A stretch of 64,000 nt of DNA, taken from positions 175,186-239,185 of the forward strand of contig JAAUZV010000002.1 of the NCBI GenBank assembly GCA_014804425.1, given 5' to 3'. Each line of letters starts with the position of its first letter. Positions within the stretch are counted from its first letter, which is position 1. The stretch is from Lachnospiraceae bacterium. Its GTDB lineage: Bacteria > Bacillota > Clostridia > Lachnospirales > Lachnospiraceae. Under the pieces are notes generated by a model. The model had not been told where the DNA came from. It ran no database searches and saw nothing but the letters and a program-made list of their open reading frames with translations. This document shows, piece after piece, positions 36,117 to 46,348 of the stretch. The translations under genes and the position numbers were made by a program.

Positions 36117-37823
36117 GTGGCTTCAAATTCTGTGGATGCTAAGATGTTGACAAAGATGTTCTTAGCCGGAGCTAAAAATCTGGAAAGTAAAAAAGAATGG
36201 ATCAATGAGCTGAACGTATTCCCTGTACCGGACGGAGATACCGGAACCAACATGACGCTGACGATCATGTCTGCGGCAAAGGAGGTAACTGCGCTCGGAG
36301 ACAGTACAGATATGAAGGCGATCTGCAAGGCAATTTCCTCGGGGTCTCTGCGCGGCGCGAGAGGAAACTCCGGTGTGATTTTATCCCAGCTGCTCCGCGG
36401 CTTTACAAAGGTTGCGGCTGATTTTGACGAGCTTACCATTCCGGTGCTTGTAGAGGCGTTGGATAAGGCTGTGGAAACGGCATATAAGGCTGTTATGAAG
36501 CCGAAGGAGGGAACAATCCTCACGGTTGCAAAGGGAATTGCCGTAAGAGCGGGAGAGCTCTGTGACGAGGGTGTGACTGATCTTGGTACGTTTATCGAGG
36601 AGTGCATTACATACGGTAATGATGTCCTCGCACGTACACCGGAAATGCTGCCGGTATTAAAGCAGGCCGGCGTGGTTGACTCGGGCGGTCAGGGGTTAAT
36701 GCAGGTCATGGCGGGAATTTATGACGCTTATTGCGGAAAAGAACTGGATCTGACGATTCAGGATGCGTCGGTACGGGGCGCTTCTGCAGGAGGCGGGACG
36801 CTTTCTCCGAATCTTCAGGTACAGGCGGATATGGAGATCAAGTATGGCTACTGCACGGAATTTATTATTCTTTTAAGCAAGACTTTCAATATCAAGCATG
36901 AGATTGACTTTAAGGAATTCTTAGAGTCCATCGGTGATTCCATTGTACTTGTGGCGGATGATGAAGTTGTGAAAGTGCATGTGCACACGAACGATCCGGG
37001 TCTTGCCATTCAGCGCGCATTGAAATATGGTCAGCTTTCCAATATGAAGATCGACAATATGCGCATGGAGCATCAGGAAAAGCTCTTTAAGATGAGTGAA
37101 AAAGGGCAAATGCAGGAAATTGAGCAGGAGAAGCCCGAGGAGCAAGCCGCTGCAGAGCCTCCGAAAGAGGTGGGATTTATCGCTGTTGCCGCAGGTGACG
37201 GCATGGCGGAAATCTTCCAGGGACTGGGCGTTGATTACGTGATCTCGGGTGGGCAGACGATGAATCCCAGCACGGAAGATATGCTGGATGCGATCGCAAA
37301 AGTGAACGCGGAGAATATTTTTATTCTTCCGAATAATAAAAATATCATTATGGCGGCCAATCAGGCGGCGGACTTAACGGAGGACAAACAGATTTTTGTT
37401 GTTCCGACAAAGACGATCCCGCAGGGAATCACCTCTGTCATCAATTATACGGCGGATGTATCGCCTGAGGAAAACCTAGCGGTCATGAAACAGGAGATCG
37501 GGACGGTCAAGACCGGAGAAGTAACCTATGCGGTCCGTGATACCTCCTTAGACGGAAAAGAGATCCATAAGGATGACTTTATGGGAATCGGCGACAACGG
37601 ACTGTTAGCCGTGTCTAAGGATCTGTTCCAAACGGCATGTGAGATGATCGATGCCATGATGGATGATGATGTGGAGCTGGTCAGCATTTATTACGGAGCG
37701 GATGTTCCGGAAGAAGATGCGGAAGCCCTTTGCACAGCGGTCGAGGAACACTATTCCTCCTGCGATGTGGAGCTTCAGTACGGTGGTCAGCCTGTGTATT
37801 ATTATATCATATCCGCGGAATAA
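36117..37823 (+). CDS. fakA: Fatty acid kinase-like DAK2 domain protein (YloV/FakA)
   Basis: 568 residues, starting at the GTG at 36117 (VASNSVDAKM), eight bases after AGGAGG. The N-terminal DAK2 ATP-binding domain has VPDGDTGTNMTLT near 38-50 and GARGNSGVILSQLLRG near 79-94. A middle region and a C-terminal DegV-like domain (from about 345) follow. FakA proteins phosphorylate FakB-bound fatty acids for phospholipid synthesis; no FakB is in this window. It lies 13 bases after asp23 and ends with a paired-hairpin element and a further terminator. Confidence 0.9.
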   Translation: MASNSVDAKMLTKMFLAGAKNLESKKEWINELNVFPVPDGDTGTNMTLTIMSAAKEVTALGDSTDMKAICKAISSGSLRGARGNSGVILSQLLRGFTKVAADFDELTIPVLVEALDKAVETAYKAVMKPKEGTILTVAKGIAVRAGELCDEGVTDLGTFIEECITYGNDVLARTPEMLPVLKQAGVVDSGGQGLMQVMAGIYDAYCGKELDLTIQDASVRGASAGGGTLSPNLQVQADMEIKYGYCTEFIILLSKTFNIKHEIDFKEFLESIGDSIVLVADDEVVKVHVHTNDPGLAIQRALKYGQLSNMKIDNMRMEHQEKLFKMSEKGQMQEIEQEKPEEQAAAEPPKEVGFIAVAAGDGMAEIFQGLGVDYVISGGQTMNPSTEDMLDAIAKVNAENIFILPNNKNIIMAANQAADLTEDKQIFVVPTKTIPQGITSVINYTADVSPEENLAVMKQEIGTVKTGEVTYAVRDTSLDGKEIHKDDFMGIGDNGLLAVSKDLFQTACEMIDAMMDDDVELVSIYYGADVPEEDAEALCTAVEEHYSSCDVELQYGGQPVYYYIISAE

Positions 37824-37879
37824 AAAAGAATGGCGCAAAGCGCCATTCTTTCGAAGAATTCGCCAAAGACGAATTCTTC
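37822..37879 (+). terminator. Paired-hairpin 3' element C (after yloV)
   Basis: Hairpin 1 AAGAATGGCGC-AAA-GCGCCATTCTT (37826-37850), then hairpin 2 GAAGAATTCG...CGAATTCTTC (37853-37879). The flanks AAAAAAGA, TCTTTCGAAGAAT and ATTCTTC are identical to elements A and D, while the stems differ. Confidence 0.78.
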
Positions 37880-37916
37880 TGGGACTGAGAAATTCCCTAA
37901 TGTATCAGGATACGGA

Positions 37917-37945
37917 ATGGGGCTGTTGGGGACAGCCCCATTTTT
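37917..37945 (+). terminator. Second terminator after yloV
   Basis: ATGGGGCTGT (37917-37926) pairs with ACAGCCCCAT (37932-37941) and is followed by T residues. It separates yloV from recG. Confidence 0.82.
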
Positions 37946-37969
37946 GAAATAAACAAGGGGAACGGACAT

Positions 37970-40015
37970 ATGATAAGTTTGACGAGCCCTGTGACCGAGA
38001 TCAAGGGGATTGGGCAAAAATATGCGCAATTGCTTGAAAAACTGAACATAAAAACTGTTTATGATATGCTTACCTATTACCCGATGCGCTATGAGGCATA
38101 TCCGCAGATTTTGTCCATTCAGGATGCGGCCGTCGATGAAAAACAGGCGGTCAGCGGAATCGTAACAGGTTCCGTCAGTATGCGCAGGGTGAGAAGCCTT
38201 TCAATTCTTACGTTCTCGCTAAGCGATGAGACAGGCGTGATGCCAATGACAGTCTTTAATATGCCCTATCTGCGCAATTCTGTTTCTGCCGGAAAATGCT
38301 TTGTATGCTACGGCAGGGTCGTCAGCAAAGGAAATAAAAAAACGATGGAGCAGCCGACGCTGTTCAAACCGGAGGATTATCTTTCCCTTGCAGGAACGCT
38401 TCAGCCGCGTTATCATACTGTGAAGGGAATTACGACCAAAACGATTCTTAGCGGCATCAGGAAGGCTTTGAATGCCGTTTCAGACCTTTCGGATGCCATG
38501 CCCTATGAGATCCGTAAACGCTATGATCTGATGGAATACCGCGCGGCGCTGGAGCGGATTCATTTTCCGTCCACACCGGATCTGTATGTGGAGGCAAGAC
38601 GGCGGCTTGTCTTTCAGGAATTTTTATATTTTCTTGTGCAGATGAAAGCCGAAAAAACAACGGACAGGCAGATTCCGAATGCATATCCGCTTTTGGAAGT
38701 GGCGCAGACAAAGCGCCTCATAGAAAGTCTTCCGTACCGGTTGACTGACGCGCAGCTTCGGGTATGGGGACAGATTGAAGCGGACTTACAGGCAGATGTG
38801 ATCATGAACCGCCTTGTTCAGGGAGACGTCGGAAGCGGAAAGACGATCATTGCCGTGCTTGCCCTTTTAATGACTGTGGCAAACGGCTTGCAGGGCGCGA
38901 TGATGGCGCCGACAGAGGTGCTTGCAAGGCAGCACTATGCGGCTGTGAAGGAGATGACGAAACGGTATGACCTGCCGTTTGTTCCTGTACTTTTAACCGG
39001 TTCTCTGACTGCAAAAGAGAAGCGGGAGGCATATGCCGCAATGGAGGACGGGACGGCGAACGTCATTATCGGAACCCATGCGCTGATACAGGAAAAAGCG
39101 CGGTATCACAGCCTTGCACTGGTCATCACGGATGAGCAGCATCGTTTTGGGGTACGTCAGCGGGAGGCGCTTGCGGAAAAAGGGGCAATGCCCCATATTC
39201 TGGTGATGAGCGCGACACCGATTCCGCGGACACTTGCAATGATCCTGTTTGGGGATTTAAGTATTTCTACGATTGATGAATATCCCAAAAACCGGATTCC
39301 GATCAAAAATTGTGTGCTGCATAAGGACAAGCGGGAGAGTGCGTATCATTTCATCTTAAAGCAGCTTCATGAGGGGCGGCAGGCCTATGTCATCTGCCCG
39401 ATGGTGGAGGAGGGCGTTTCTGAGGAACTGGAAAATGTCGTTGCCTACACGGATAAGCTGCGTGAGGCATTTCCGGAAAATATTCGTATTTCTTTTTTAC
39501 ACGGTAAAATGAAAAATGCGGAGAAGAACCGCATCATGGATGCGTTTGCGGCACATGACATTGATATTCTGGTGTCCACCACGGTCGTGGAGGTCGGGAT
39601 TGACGTGCCGAATGCCACCGTCATACTGATCGAGAATGCGGAGCGCTTCGGCCTCGCCGGTCTGCATCAGCTTCGCGGGCGCGTCGGGCGCGGCAGCCAT
39701 CAGTCCTATTGTATTTTTATGACGGACAGCAGCGCGAAGGAGACGGAAGAGCGGCTTGATATTCTCGTGCATTCCAACGATGGATTTCATATCGCAAACG
39801 AGGACATGCGCCTGCGCGGTCCGGGCGATCTGTTCGGTATCCGCCAGAGCGGTATTTTATCTTTCCGGCTCGGAGACATTTATCAGGACAGTATGCTCTT
39901 GAAACAGGCGGCGGAGTGCGCGGATACGGTTCTTGCAAAAGAGGAACTGCTGACGCCGGTCATGAAGGACATTCAGGCGCATGACGCAAATATGCCGGAT
40001 TACAGAACGATTTAA
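37970..40015 (+). CDS. recG: ATP-dependent DNA helicase RecG
   Basis: Branched-DNA translocase that reverses stalled forks. 681 residues, with an N-terminal wedge/OB region (about 60-150), Walker A GDVGSGKT near 285, DEQH box (ITDEQHRFG) near 386, and helicase C motifs VEVGIDVPNA and HQLRGRVGRGSHQSYC near 560-580. AAGGGG precedes the ATG. Position after yloV is conserved. It is 18 bases from the DUF1189 gene, so probably co-transcribed with it. Confidence 0.96.
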   Translation: MISLTSPVTEIKGIGQKYAQLLEKLNIKTVYDMLTYYPMRYEAYPQILSIQDAAVDEKQAVSGIVTGSVSMRRVRSLSILTFSLSDETGVMPMTVFNMPYLRNSVSAGKCFVCYGRVVSKGNKKTMEQPTLFKPEDYLSLAGTLQPRYHTVKGITTKTILSGIRKALNAVSDLSDAMPYEIRKRYDLMEYRAALERIHFPSTPDLYVEARRRLVFQEFLYFLVQMKAEKTTDRQIPNAYPLLEVAQTKRLIESLPYRLTDAQLRVWGQIEADLQADVIMNRLVQGDVGSGKTIIAVLALLMTVANGLQGAMMAPTEVLARQHYAAVKEMTKRYDLPFVPVLLTGSLTAKEKREAYAAMEDGTANVIIGTHALIQEKARYHSLALVITDEQHRFGVRQREALAEKGAMPHILVMSATPIPRTLAMILFGDLSISTIDEYPKNRIPIKNCVLHKDKRESAYHFILKQLHEGRQAYVICPMVEEGVSEELENVVAYTDKLREAFPENIRISFLHGKMKNAEKNRIMDAFAAHDIDILVSTTVVEVGIDVPNATVILIENAERFGLAGLHQLRGRVGRGSHQSYCIFMTDSSAKETEERLDILVHSNDGFHIANEDMRLRGPGDLFGIRQSGILSFRLGDIYQDSMLLKQAAECADTVLAKEELLTPVMKDIQAHDANMPDYRTI

Positions 40016-40033
40016 GCTATCAGGGGGATTTTT

Positions 40034-40963
40034 ATGGAACAACAAGCAAAGAAGTTTGGTTTTTTCAGACAGATTGCGACCGCGGTCACACAGCCAAAAA
40101 AATATGAGCGCTTTCTGCATCTGTCCACAGGGAGGGTCATTGCGTTTGTATTGATCTTTTCACTCATCACGACATTTGTGAGCTATTATCTGCCGTTTAT
40201 CATTTCTCAGATATTCGGTGTGAGTTATGCGGACATCATTGACGAATACGTTCCCGAATTTACGCTGAAGGATGATGTTTTAACGCTGTCCGAGCCGGTT
40301 GAATATGACGACGGATATACGCTTGTGATCGCAAACAGTAATATTGAGGAATTTACCGGAGAGCAGCTCGCCGAGTATACGGATGTATATGCAAGCGTGT
40401 ATCTGTTTTCAAAAACAAACATGATTTTTTATGCATCGGGGCAGGAGACGACATATCGATATGCGGATCTGACGGTCAAGGAGCTTGACAGAGAGGGGCT
40501 GCGCGGTTTTATTCCAAGCATCTATCTGATGATGGTCATATCCGGTCTGATGAATTATGTTTTGCGTCTGTTTTGGTACTTTTTAGGTGCATTGCTGCTC
40601 ATGCTGCTCGGCTGGTCGATGAAAGGCTTTTGGAACATGCGGTTTGGCTTCCTCGAGCTCTTTAAGCTCAGCGTATTCTCAAAAGTGTTGTATGAGCTTA
40701 TTGCAGCTGTCCTGCGGATATTTCGGCTGGAGCTTCCGATGGGGCTCTTTATCGGTCTGGCGATTGGGTTTGTCTATATGAGTATGGCGGTAAAGCAGCT
40801 TCGTGCGGACGGCTATGAAAGCGGTTCCGCGTCGTCTGACCGCACCATATTCAGCCGTTCCGCCGCACCGTCCTCCAAAGGGATCTACAGCAGGGCGAGC
40901 ATGCGCACGACGGGATATGATGCAAAAGAGGATGCGGATCGTACAGAAGATGCGGAAGAATAA
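40034..40963 (+). CDS. DUF1189 family membrane protein
   Basis: 309 residues. The opening FFRQIATAVTQPKKYERF is typical of DUF1189. A membrane segment at 36-60 precedes an extracytoplasmic domain (about 65-160), then four further hydrophobic segments between 162 and 257, and a Ser/Asp-rich tail (260-309). Function is unknown; some members occur near amylase or envelope genes. GGGGGA precedes the ATG. Confidence 0.78.
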   Translation: MEQQAKKFGFFRQIATAVTQPKKYERFLHLSTGRVIAFVLIFSLITTFVSYYLPFIISQIFGVSYADIIDEYVPEFTLKDDVLTLSEPVEYDDGYTLVIANSNIEEFTGEQLAEYTDVYASVYLFSKTNMIFYASGQETTYRYADLTVKELDREGLRGFIPSIYLMMVISGLMNYVLRLFWYFLGALLLMLLGWSMKGFWNMRFGFLELFKLSVFSKVLYELIAAVLRIFRLELPMGLFIGLAIGFVYMSMAVKQLRADGYESGSASSDRTIFSRSAAPSSKGIYSRASMRTTGYDAKEDADRTEDAEE

Positions 40964-41049
40964 AGCATATGTTCCCATTTAGGGAGGTGCAGTGAGCGTT
41001 ACAATGAAACGGAAACGGGGAATTATCTAATTGTGAGGAGGGAAAGGCT

Positions 41050-42513
41050 ATGACAGAGGAACAGTATAAAAGAGCGAACGGTACCGTATTTCCGGTGGTT
41101 GTGATCATACTTGGATATATTGCGGTTTCTATGTTGTTATTTGCAATGTCGGGTACGGCAACTTGGAGAACATGGGTACAATTTTTATCGGCACTGGGTG
41201 GTTTGATCATTTCCGTCGTCTTTTATTTCGCGGCAAAAAAATCAAAGAAATGCGGCATCGTTATGATGGTTAGTGTGGCTGTCGTCTATGCGGTCGTCGG
41301 ATTATTCGGAACGACGGCCAGTACATGGTCTTATTCTATCCCTGTTATATTTGCCTCCATCGTCTATTTGAATTTAAGGCTTGTGATTGGCGGAAATGCG
41401 GTTACGATCGCAGTTACCGCAGCCCGGCTTATTTTGGCCGTGGTAAATCATGAGAATGAAAATCTGGAAATTTATGTAGTTGCCTTGATTATTTTGGTGC
41501 TTGCAGCGTTTTCCTCGATTCGTGTGATCATGCTTCTTATTAAATTCAACGAAGAAAACATGTTCAGCATTAGAGAGAGCGCTAATAAGCAGGATGAGAG
41601 CAATAAGAAAATGGTTCTTGTTGCAGAGAACATTTCCAAACATTTTGAAGGCGCCATGAAGATGTTGGGACAGCTGAAAGACAGCATTGAAACCAGCAAT
41701 ATGGCCATGAGCAATATTGTGGACAGCACGGAAAGTACGGCAGAGGCAATTCAAAATCAGGCGGCTATGTGTGCGGATATTCAGAATAATATGGATCAGG
41801 CGGAATCGGGTACAAAGAGGATGATGGAAGTCTCTCATAGTACCAATGAAACAGTAGTAGAGGGTTCAGAGGTCGTCGATGAGCTGAAAGAGCAGGCACA
41901 TAATGTAGAAAAAGCGAGCAAGAATACCGTAGATGTGATTGAAAGGCTGACTGCCAGGGTAAGTGAGGTGCAGAATTTTGTGGGCGCGATATTGGATATT
42001 TCCAGTCAAACCAACCTCCTTGCGTTAAATGCTTCTATAGAGGCGGCGCGTGCCGGTGAAGCAGGAAAGGGATTTGCGGTTGTTGCGGACGAAATCAGAC
42101 AGTTATCGGAGCAAACGAAGGAGGCCTCCAATAACATTACAAAGATTATCGGCGAATTGAATGAAGATACCAGACATGCGAATGAAATGATCGGAAACTC
42201 TGCGGCTTCCGTTATGAAACAGAATGAGCTGATCGAAAATACAAGAGCCAAATTTGAAAAAGTGAAGGAAGAGGTTACGGAGCTTACGGAAAATATTGAA
42301 AATACAGAGAGGATCATTGCCGGGATTTTGGAAGCAACTGGTACGATTTCGGACAACATTTCTCAGCTTTCGGCGACAAGCGAGGAGGTTGCGGCTTCTT
42401 CAATGGAAGGCTTGAGTACCTTTGAAGTGACCGTCAGCAACATGAAGAGCACGAAAGAGATTCTGGAAAGTATTTTTGCGTTGGCGCAGGATCTGAAACA
42501 ATCTATTTCGTAA
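41050..42513 (+). CDS. Methyl-accepting chemotaxis protein with polytopic N-terminus
   Basis: 487 residues. Residues 12-165 hold about six hydrophobic segments with no large periplasmic domain and no recognisable HAMP. A coiled signalling domain follows, with the hairpin tip [20 protein letters not shown] and [16 protein letters not shown] near 318-360. The input is probably a membrane-embedded signal or the membrane state. SD GGAGGG. It implies a chemotaxis array and probably motility, although no flagellar gene is in the window. Confidence 0.9.
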   Translation: MTEEQYKRANGTVFPVVVIILGYIAVSMLLFAMSGTATWRTWVQFLSALGGLIISVVFYFAAKKSKKCGIVMMVSVAVVYAVVGLFGTTASTWSYSIPVIFASIVYLNLRLVIGGNAVTIAVTAARLILAVVNHENENLEIYVVALIILVLAAFSSIRVIMLLIKFNEENMFSIRESANKQDESNKKMVLVAENISKHFEGAMKMLGQLKDSIETSNMAMSNIVDSTESTAEAIQNQAAMCADIQNNMDQAESGTKRMMEVSHSTNETVVEGSEVVDELKEQAHNVEKASKNTVDVIERLTARVSEVQNFVGAILDISSQTNLLALNASIEAARAGEAGKGFAVVADEIRQLSEQTKEASNNITKIIGELNEDTRHANEMIGNSAASVMKQNELIENTRAKFEKVKEEVTELTENIENTERIIAGILEATGTISDNISQLSATSEEVAASSMEGLSTFEVTVSNMKSTKEILESIFALAQDLKQSIS

Positions 42514-42545
42514 AATATCAAAGAGATTATAAAACTGTAGGACTG

Positions 42546-42580
42546 GAACCTCCAAGTTAGGAATACTTGAAGGTTCTTTT
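42546..42580 (+). terminator. Terminator after the first MCP gene
   Basis: GAACCTCCAAGT (42546-42557) pairs with ACTTGAAGGTTC (42565-42576, one mismatch), followed by TTTT. The remaining bases to 42706 are AT-rich; GGGAAACC near 42605 and TACAAT at 42627 could form a promoter, but neither spacing nor class is clear. Confidence 0.72.
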
Positions 42581-42706
42581 CTTGTTTCAAAAAATCTTCA
42601 ATCCGGGAAACCAATCCGACACTTATTACAATGTATCAGTGAAGGGCAAAAACCTTAGAAAAGACGTCTGAACTTAGGCTACAAATGCAGTACGGGAGGC
42701 TTTATC

Positions 42707-43249
42707 ATGAACAGGGAACAACTGGAACAGTGCATAAATGAATATGGAAAGGATATTTATGCATTTTGCAGTCAAATGACCCGTAGCATTCAGGAGACGG
42801 AGGATCTCTATCAGGATACTTTCTTAAAAGCTGTCGAAATCAGTGATAAGATTGATTTTGAGAACAATCCGAAAAGCTACCTTGTGTCCATTGCGCTGCG
42901 TCTTTGGAAAAACCGGAAACGCAAGTACGCATGGCGCGCCCGCATTGCCGGAACAAAACAGCTTGTGGAGGAAGGAACATCCGAAGAAACGGAAAATGGA
43001 CGGTCAGGTCAGGAAAACCCGGTGGAGGAAGGTTATCTGAACAAGGAGCGAAAAAAGCAGGTGCGTGATGCGGTAGAGCGATTGGACGAAAAATACCGCA
43101 TCCCGGTGTATCTGTATTATACGCTCCAGCTCCCGATTGCCGAAATCGCGGACATCATGAAGCTTTCTAACGGGGCGGTAAAGAGCAGGCTGCATAAAGC
43201 GAGAAACATATTAAAACAGGAATTGGAGGTTGTATTAGATGAAATGTGA
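42707..43249 (+). CDS. ECF-type sigma-70 factor
   Basis: 180 residues. Region 2 (about 8-75) includes YAFCSQMTRSIQETEDLYQDTFLKAVE. Region 4 (about 118-175) includes RIPVYLYYTLQLPIAEIADIMKLSNGAVKSRLHKARNIL. No region 1.1 or 3. It redirects RNA polymerase to a small stress or envelope regulon. The gene overlaps its downstream partner by 11 bases, the usual sign of a sigma/anti-sigma pair. SD GGGAGG. Confidence 0.92.
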   Translation: MNREQLEQCINEYGKDIYAFCSQMTRSIQETEDLYQDTFLKAVEISDKIDFENNPKSYLVSIALRLWKNRKRKYAWRARIAGTKQLVEEGTSEETENGRSGQENPVEEGYLNKERKKQVRDAVERLDEKYRIPVYLYYTLQLPIAEIADIMKLSNGAVKSRLHKARNILKQELEVVLDEM

Positions 43250-44138
43250 TATGGATCAAATATTACAACAGGCCCTTTCTCCGGAAAGAGAACCGGATTG
43301 CCGATTAAATCGGCAAATCCTACAAAGATTGGAGGAGGCAGAAATGATGAGAAAACAAAATAAAAAAAGAATACCTGTAGTGGCGTTTGCGGCATGTGCC
43401 ACTTTGTTACTGGGTTCCATGGGTGTATTTGCAGCATGGAAATATCTGACACCGGCAGAAGTGGCAGAGGGGTTTCAGGACGAGGGACTTTCCGCCGCTT
43501 TTCATGGCGAGGATGCGATTGAGATCAATGAAACGCAGGAATATGGCGGATACCGGATTACCCTGCTTGGAATTGTTTCCGGTAAAAATTTAAGTCATTA
43601 TATTGGGACGGACTATCAGGGAGATATCGAAGATGATCGCAGCTATGTTGTGACTGCGATCGAGAATGCCGACGGAACGCCCCGGCCGATGGTATCCGAC
43701 GAAGCTTACGGGGAGGATCCATTTTTTGTTTCCCCGTTAATCGGAGGCTTGAACCCTTGGATGTACAATGCCGTAACGCTGGGGGGAGGATATACGGAAT
43801 ACATTGTGGATGGCATTCAGTACCGCATCACAGAATGTGATAATGTGGAGATTTTTGCGGATCGAGGACTGTATCTTTCCGTGAATGACGGAGTTTTTTT
43901 TGAGAACAGCGCTTATCACATGGACCCCGTCACCGGGGTGATCACAAGAAATGAGGAATATAGCGGTGTGAATGCATTGTTCCGGCTTCCGATTGATGTG
44001 AATAAGGCGAATCCGGATGCTGCTGCGGCCTATATTCAGAGTATGGAAGCGGAGAATGAGGGAGAGGGGGAATCGGAAGAAAATGCCACGGATGTAATAA
44101 TAGAAGAGGAGTCGGTGCTCATGGAATACGATGAGTAA
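43239..44138 (+). CDS. Predicted membrane-anchored anti-sigma factor
   Basis: 299 residues. A cytoplasmic N-terminus (1-43) precedes one membrane helix (44-66, VVAFAACATLLLGSMGVFAA), then an extracytoplasmic domain resembling DUF4179-type proteins and a Glu-rich tail. The gene overlaps the ECF sigma gene, so the N-terminal segment probably binds that sigma. No zinc HxxxCxxC motif is seen, so it is not a ZAS-type anti-sigma. The signal sensed outside the cell is unknown. Confidence 0.75.
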   Translation: MKCDMDQILQQALSPEREPDCRLNRQILQRLEEAEMMRKQNKKRIPVVAFAACATLLLGSMGVFAAWKYLTPAEVAEGFQDEGLSAAFHGEDAIEINETQEYGGYRITLLGIVSGKNLSHYIGTDYQGDIEDDRSYVVTAIENADGTPRPMVSDEAYGEDPFFVSPLIGGLNPWMYNAVTLGGGYTEYIVDGIQYRITECDNVEIFADRGLYLSVNDGVFFENSAYHMDPVTGVITRNEEYSGVNALFRLPIDVNKANPDAAAAYIQSMEAENEGEGESEENATDVIIEEESVLMEYDE

Positions 44139-44172
44139 ATAAAGAGAAATTCTTCTGAATTACCCAATAAAC

Positions 44173-44207
44173 AAAAAAGGATCGTGCGGTTAACACGATC
44201 CTTTTTT
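44173..44207. terminator. Bidirectional terminator, anti-sigma / MCP
   Basis: AAAAAAGGATCGTG (44173-44186), a 7-base loop and CACGATCCTTTTTT (44194-44207) serve the two convergent genes. Confidence 0.88.
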
Positions 44208-44226
44208 CAATGGCAATTTATATATC

Positions 44227-45927
44227 TTACTTCCTGTTCAACTCAAACTGTCCGACAAGCTCATCCAGCATCGTAGCCTGAGCGGATAACTCCTGACTCG
44301 TTGCGGATGCTTCCTGAGCGGTTGCCGCATTGCTCTCTACAACGCCGGAAATCTGATTGATGCCTATTTCCGCCTGACGCATTGCATTGGCCTGTTCCTC
44401 CATCATGACCTTCAGATCCTTCGTGAACTCAGCAATCTGCTTGATACCGTTCATGACGGACTCAAGCGAAGCTGCTGCATTATCTGCAACGCTGTTTCCG
44501 ACAGAAACCTCTCGGATGGAAGCTTCGATCAGCTCTCTGCTGTTAACCGCCGCCTTCGCGCTTTGATCAGCCAGTTCTCTGATCTGTGCCGCAACAACCG
44601 CAAAACCGCGTCCGGCTTCACCTGCACGCGCCGCCTCTATGGAAGCGTTTAAGGAGAGAAGATTGGTCTGCTCTGCGATGGATTCAATCTCGGAGATAAT
44701 ATCTCCGATCTTGGTGGAAGCGTCATTGATACGCTCCATGGCAGCCAGCATCGTACTCATTTCCTGACGGCTCTTATCTGCCTCATTCGCATATTCATGT
44801 GCCTTATTATATGTATCGTCTGCGCTGTGCGCACCTTTTTCCATTGACTCGGTAATGCTGGAAATAGATGCATGTAATTCCGATACGGCATGTGCCTGAT
44901 CCGTAGCACCCTCCGCAAGACTTTGTGATGCGGTTGCCAGTTCGTCGGAACCGGCGGACACCTGATTGGAGGCTTCGCCGATGGATAATAGCGTCTCCGT
45001 CATCTGATCTCTTAAGCCGCGCATGGATTCATATAATTTCTGGAAGCCGCCGGTATAGCGTTCGGAGACTTTCGATTTGACGGTATAATTGCCGGCAGCC
45101 ATTTCTCCAAGAACCTCTTCGATATCAAAAATGATCGCTTCGAGGTTATCAGCCATATCCTTTGCGTCATTACCCATATGCTCTATTTCGTCGCCGGTCG
45201 TAATCGTAGGAAAGGGCGTAGCGAGATCTCCGGAAGCAAACGTTTTAAGACGCTGCCCCAGTCCTACTAAAGGCGTTGCAACATCCTGTGCGAGCTTTTT
45301 CCCGATTCGAGTAGCTAAATACATTGCGATTGCAGTAGCACCGATGATTGCAGCTGCGAGAATATAGCTGATGATCATAAGTGTGGCAGAGACACTGTCT
45401 CCCTTTTTCTCCTTTGTGTCCATAAGAGAACCCAGCTTCTCATAAATGCTGGTAAACTTGCCCATCAGTTCAGTGCGCGCAAGATTCTGTGCCTGTAACG
45501 AGAGTTCACTGTCCGATGTAGCACCCAGTTCAATGATCTCATCAGCCAGTTTCCAAAAATCCGTCAGTTCACTTTGGATGGCATTATATGTCGTCCGGGC
45601 ATTTTTTAAAACGATGGAAGCGTTTACATCGGCAAAAGCCTGTTCAAAGGATGCTTTACACTCATGATACGTCGCCACCGAGTTCTGGATTACGCCCTCA
45701 TCAGAAAAACCGATGGCTGCCCGGAGCGATGATCTGGCTTCACTAAATTCAAACATAGCCCTTCCGATATCGCCCTGTGCGAAACCGTAAGTTTCCATCG
45801 ATTTAGAATACTGCATGGTGATAATGATCATAGCGATCGTGCCTATGACTGCCGCTGCAGCGATAATGAGCGATACCTTAAGAATGGCGTTTGTCAGTTT
45901 CTTTTCAATACCGTGATTGTTGTTCAT
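44227..45927 (-). CDS. Methyl-accepting chemotaxis protein, four-helix-bundle sensor type
   Basis: 566 residues from the ATG at 45927 ([11 protein letters not shown]), eight bases after GGAGGG. A membrane segment (about 13-36), a helical extracytoplasmic domain (40-180), a second membrane segment (about 185-208), HAMP (210-285) and the signalling domain with the tip [21 protein letters not shown] near 416-436 and [16 protein letters not shown] follow in order. It ends in a hydrophobic pentapeptide-free tail. The ligand cannot be assigned. It has its own promoter. Confidence 0.94.
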   Translation of the reverse strand: MNNNHGIEKKLTNAILKVSLIIAAAAVIGTIAMIIITMQYSKSMETYGFAQGDIGRAMFEFSEARSSLRAAIGFSDEGVIQNSVATYHECKASFEQAFADVNASIVLKNARTTYNAIQSELTDFWKLADEIIELGATSDSELSLQAQNLARTELMGKFTSIYEKLGSLMDTKEKKGDSVSATLMIISYILAAAIIGATAIAMYLATRIGKKLAQDVATPLVGLGQRLKTFASGDLATPFPTITTGDEIEHMGNDAKDMADNLEAIIFDIEEVLGEMAAGNYTVKSKVSERYTGGFQKLYESMRGLRDQMTETLLSIGEASNQVSAGSDELATASQSLAEGATDQAHAVSELHASISSITESMEKGAHSADDTYNKAHEYANEADKSRQEMSTMLAAMERINDASTKIGDIISEIESIAEQTNLLSLNASIEAARAGEAGRGFAVVAAQIRELADQSAKAAVNSRELIEASIREVSVGNSVADNAAASLESVMNGIKQIAEFTKDLKVMMEEQANAMRQAEIGINQISGVVESNAATAQEASATSQELSAQATMLDELVGQFELNRK

Positions 45928-46012
45928 TAGAAAACCCTCCACATGTTGTAGCTTTTTTGTAATGATAGTTGACTCCCCTAATATATCACAAATAATACCG
46001 ATTTACTTGTAA

Positions 46013-46040
46013 ATTATACCTTTTTTGCCCCAAAAGTCAA
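46013..46040 (-). promoter_or_regulatory. Sigma-A promoter for the minus-strand MCP
   Basis: On the minus strand TTGACT (46040-46035) is followed after 16 bases by TATAAT (46018-46013). Confidence 0.78.
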
Positions 46041-46130
46041 GAATATTCAAATAATTTATTAAGAAAGTAGAAACAAAATATCCGTTGATGTTTCATTTTT
46101 TACCATCACTGATATAACATAGGAATGCAT

Positions 46131-46348
46131 TATAATAGGAAGGGATAGGATAATAAGGTCTTTTTGTGACATCTCATAGGCTGTCGGTGACATTTCGGTT
46201 GCCGACATGGAAACACACACCGATATAAGAACTGTAAGGCAGTGCTGTATTGCTATGGAGGGCGGCAAAATTCCAAGGATGGAAATTCCCGGGATTTTGC
46301 CGCTTTTTTGCTCGAAAGCTACTAATTATATTACAGGAGGAGACACAG
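46131..46348 (+). promoter_or_regulatory. Leader region of the 46349 gene with structured RNA potential
   Basis: A perfect TATAAT (46131-46136) without a clear -35 starts a leader of about 205 bases. It can form TGTCGG/CCGACA around 46174-46200, with a second possible pairing TCGGT/ACCGA that would cross it. A full terminator follows at 46262-46309, only 40 bases before the gene. This resembles an attenuator or riboswitch layout, but I could not match it to a known riboswitch class. Confidence 0.5.
46262..46309 (+). terminator. Leader terminator upstream of the 46349 gene
   Basis: GCGGCAAAATTCC (46262-46274) pairs with GGGATTTTGCCGC (46291-46303), followed by T6. It lies in the 5' region rather than after a gene. 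Confidence 0.82.
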
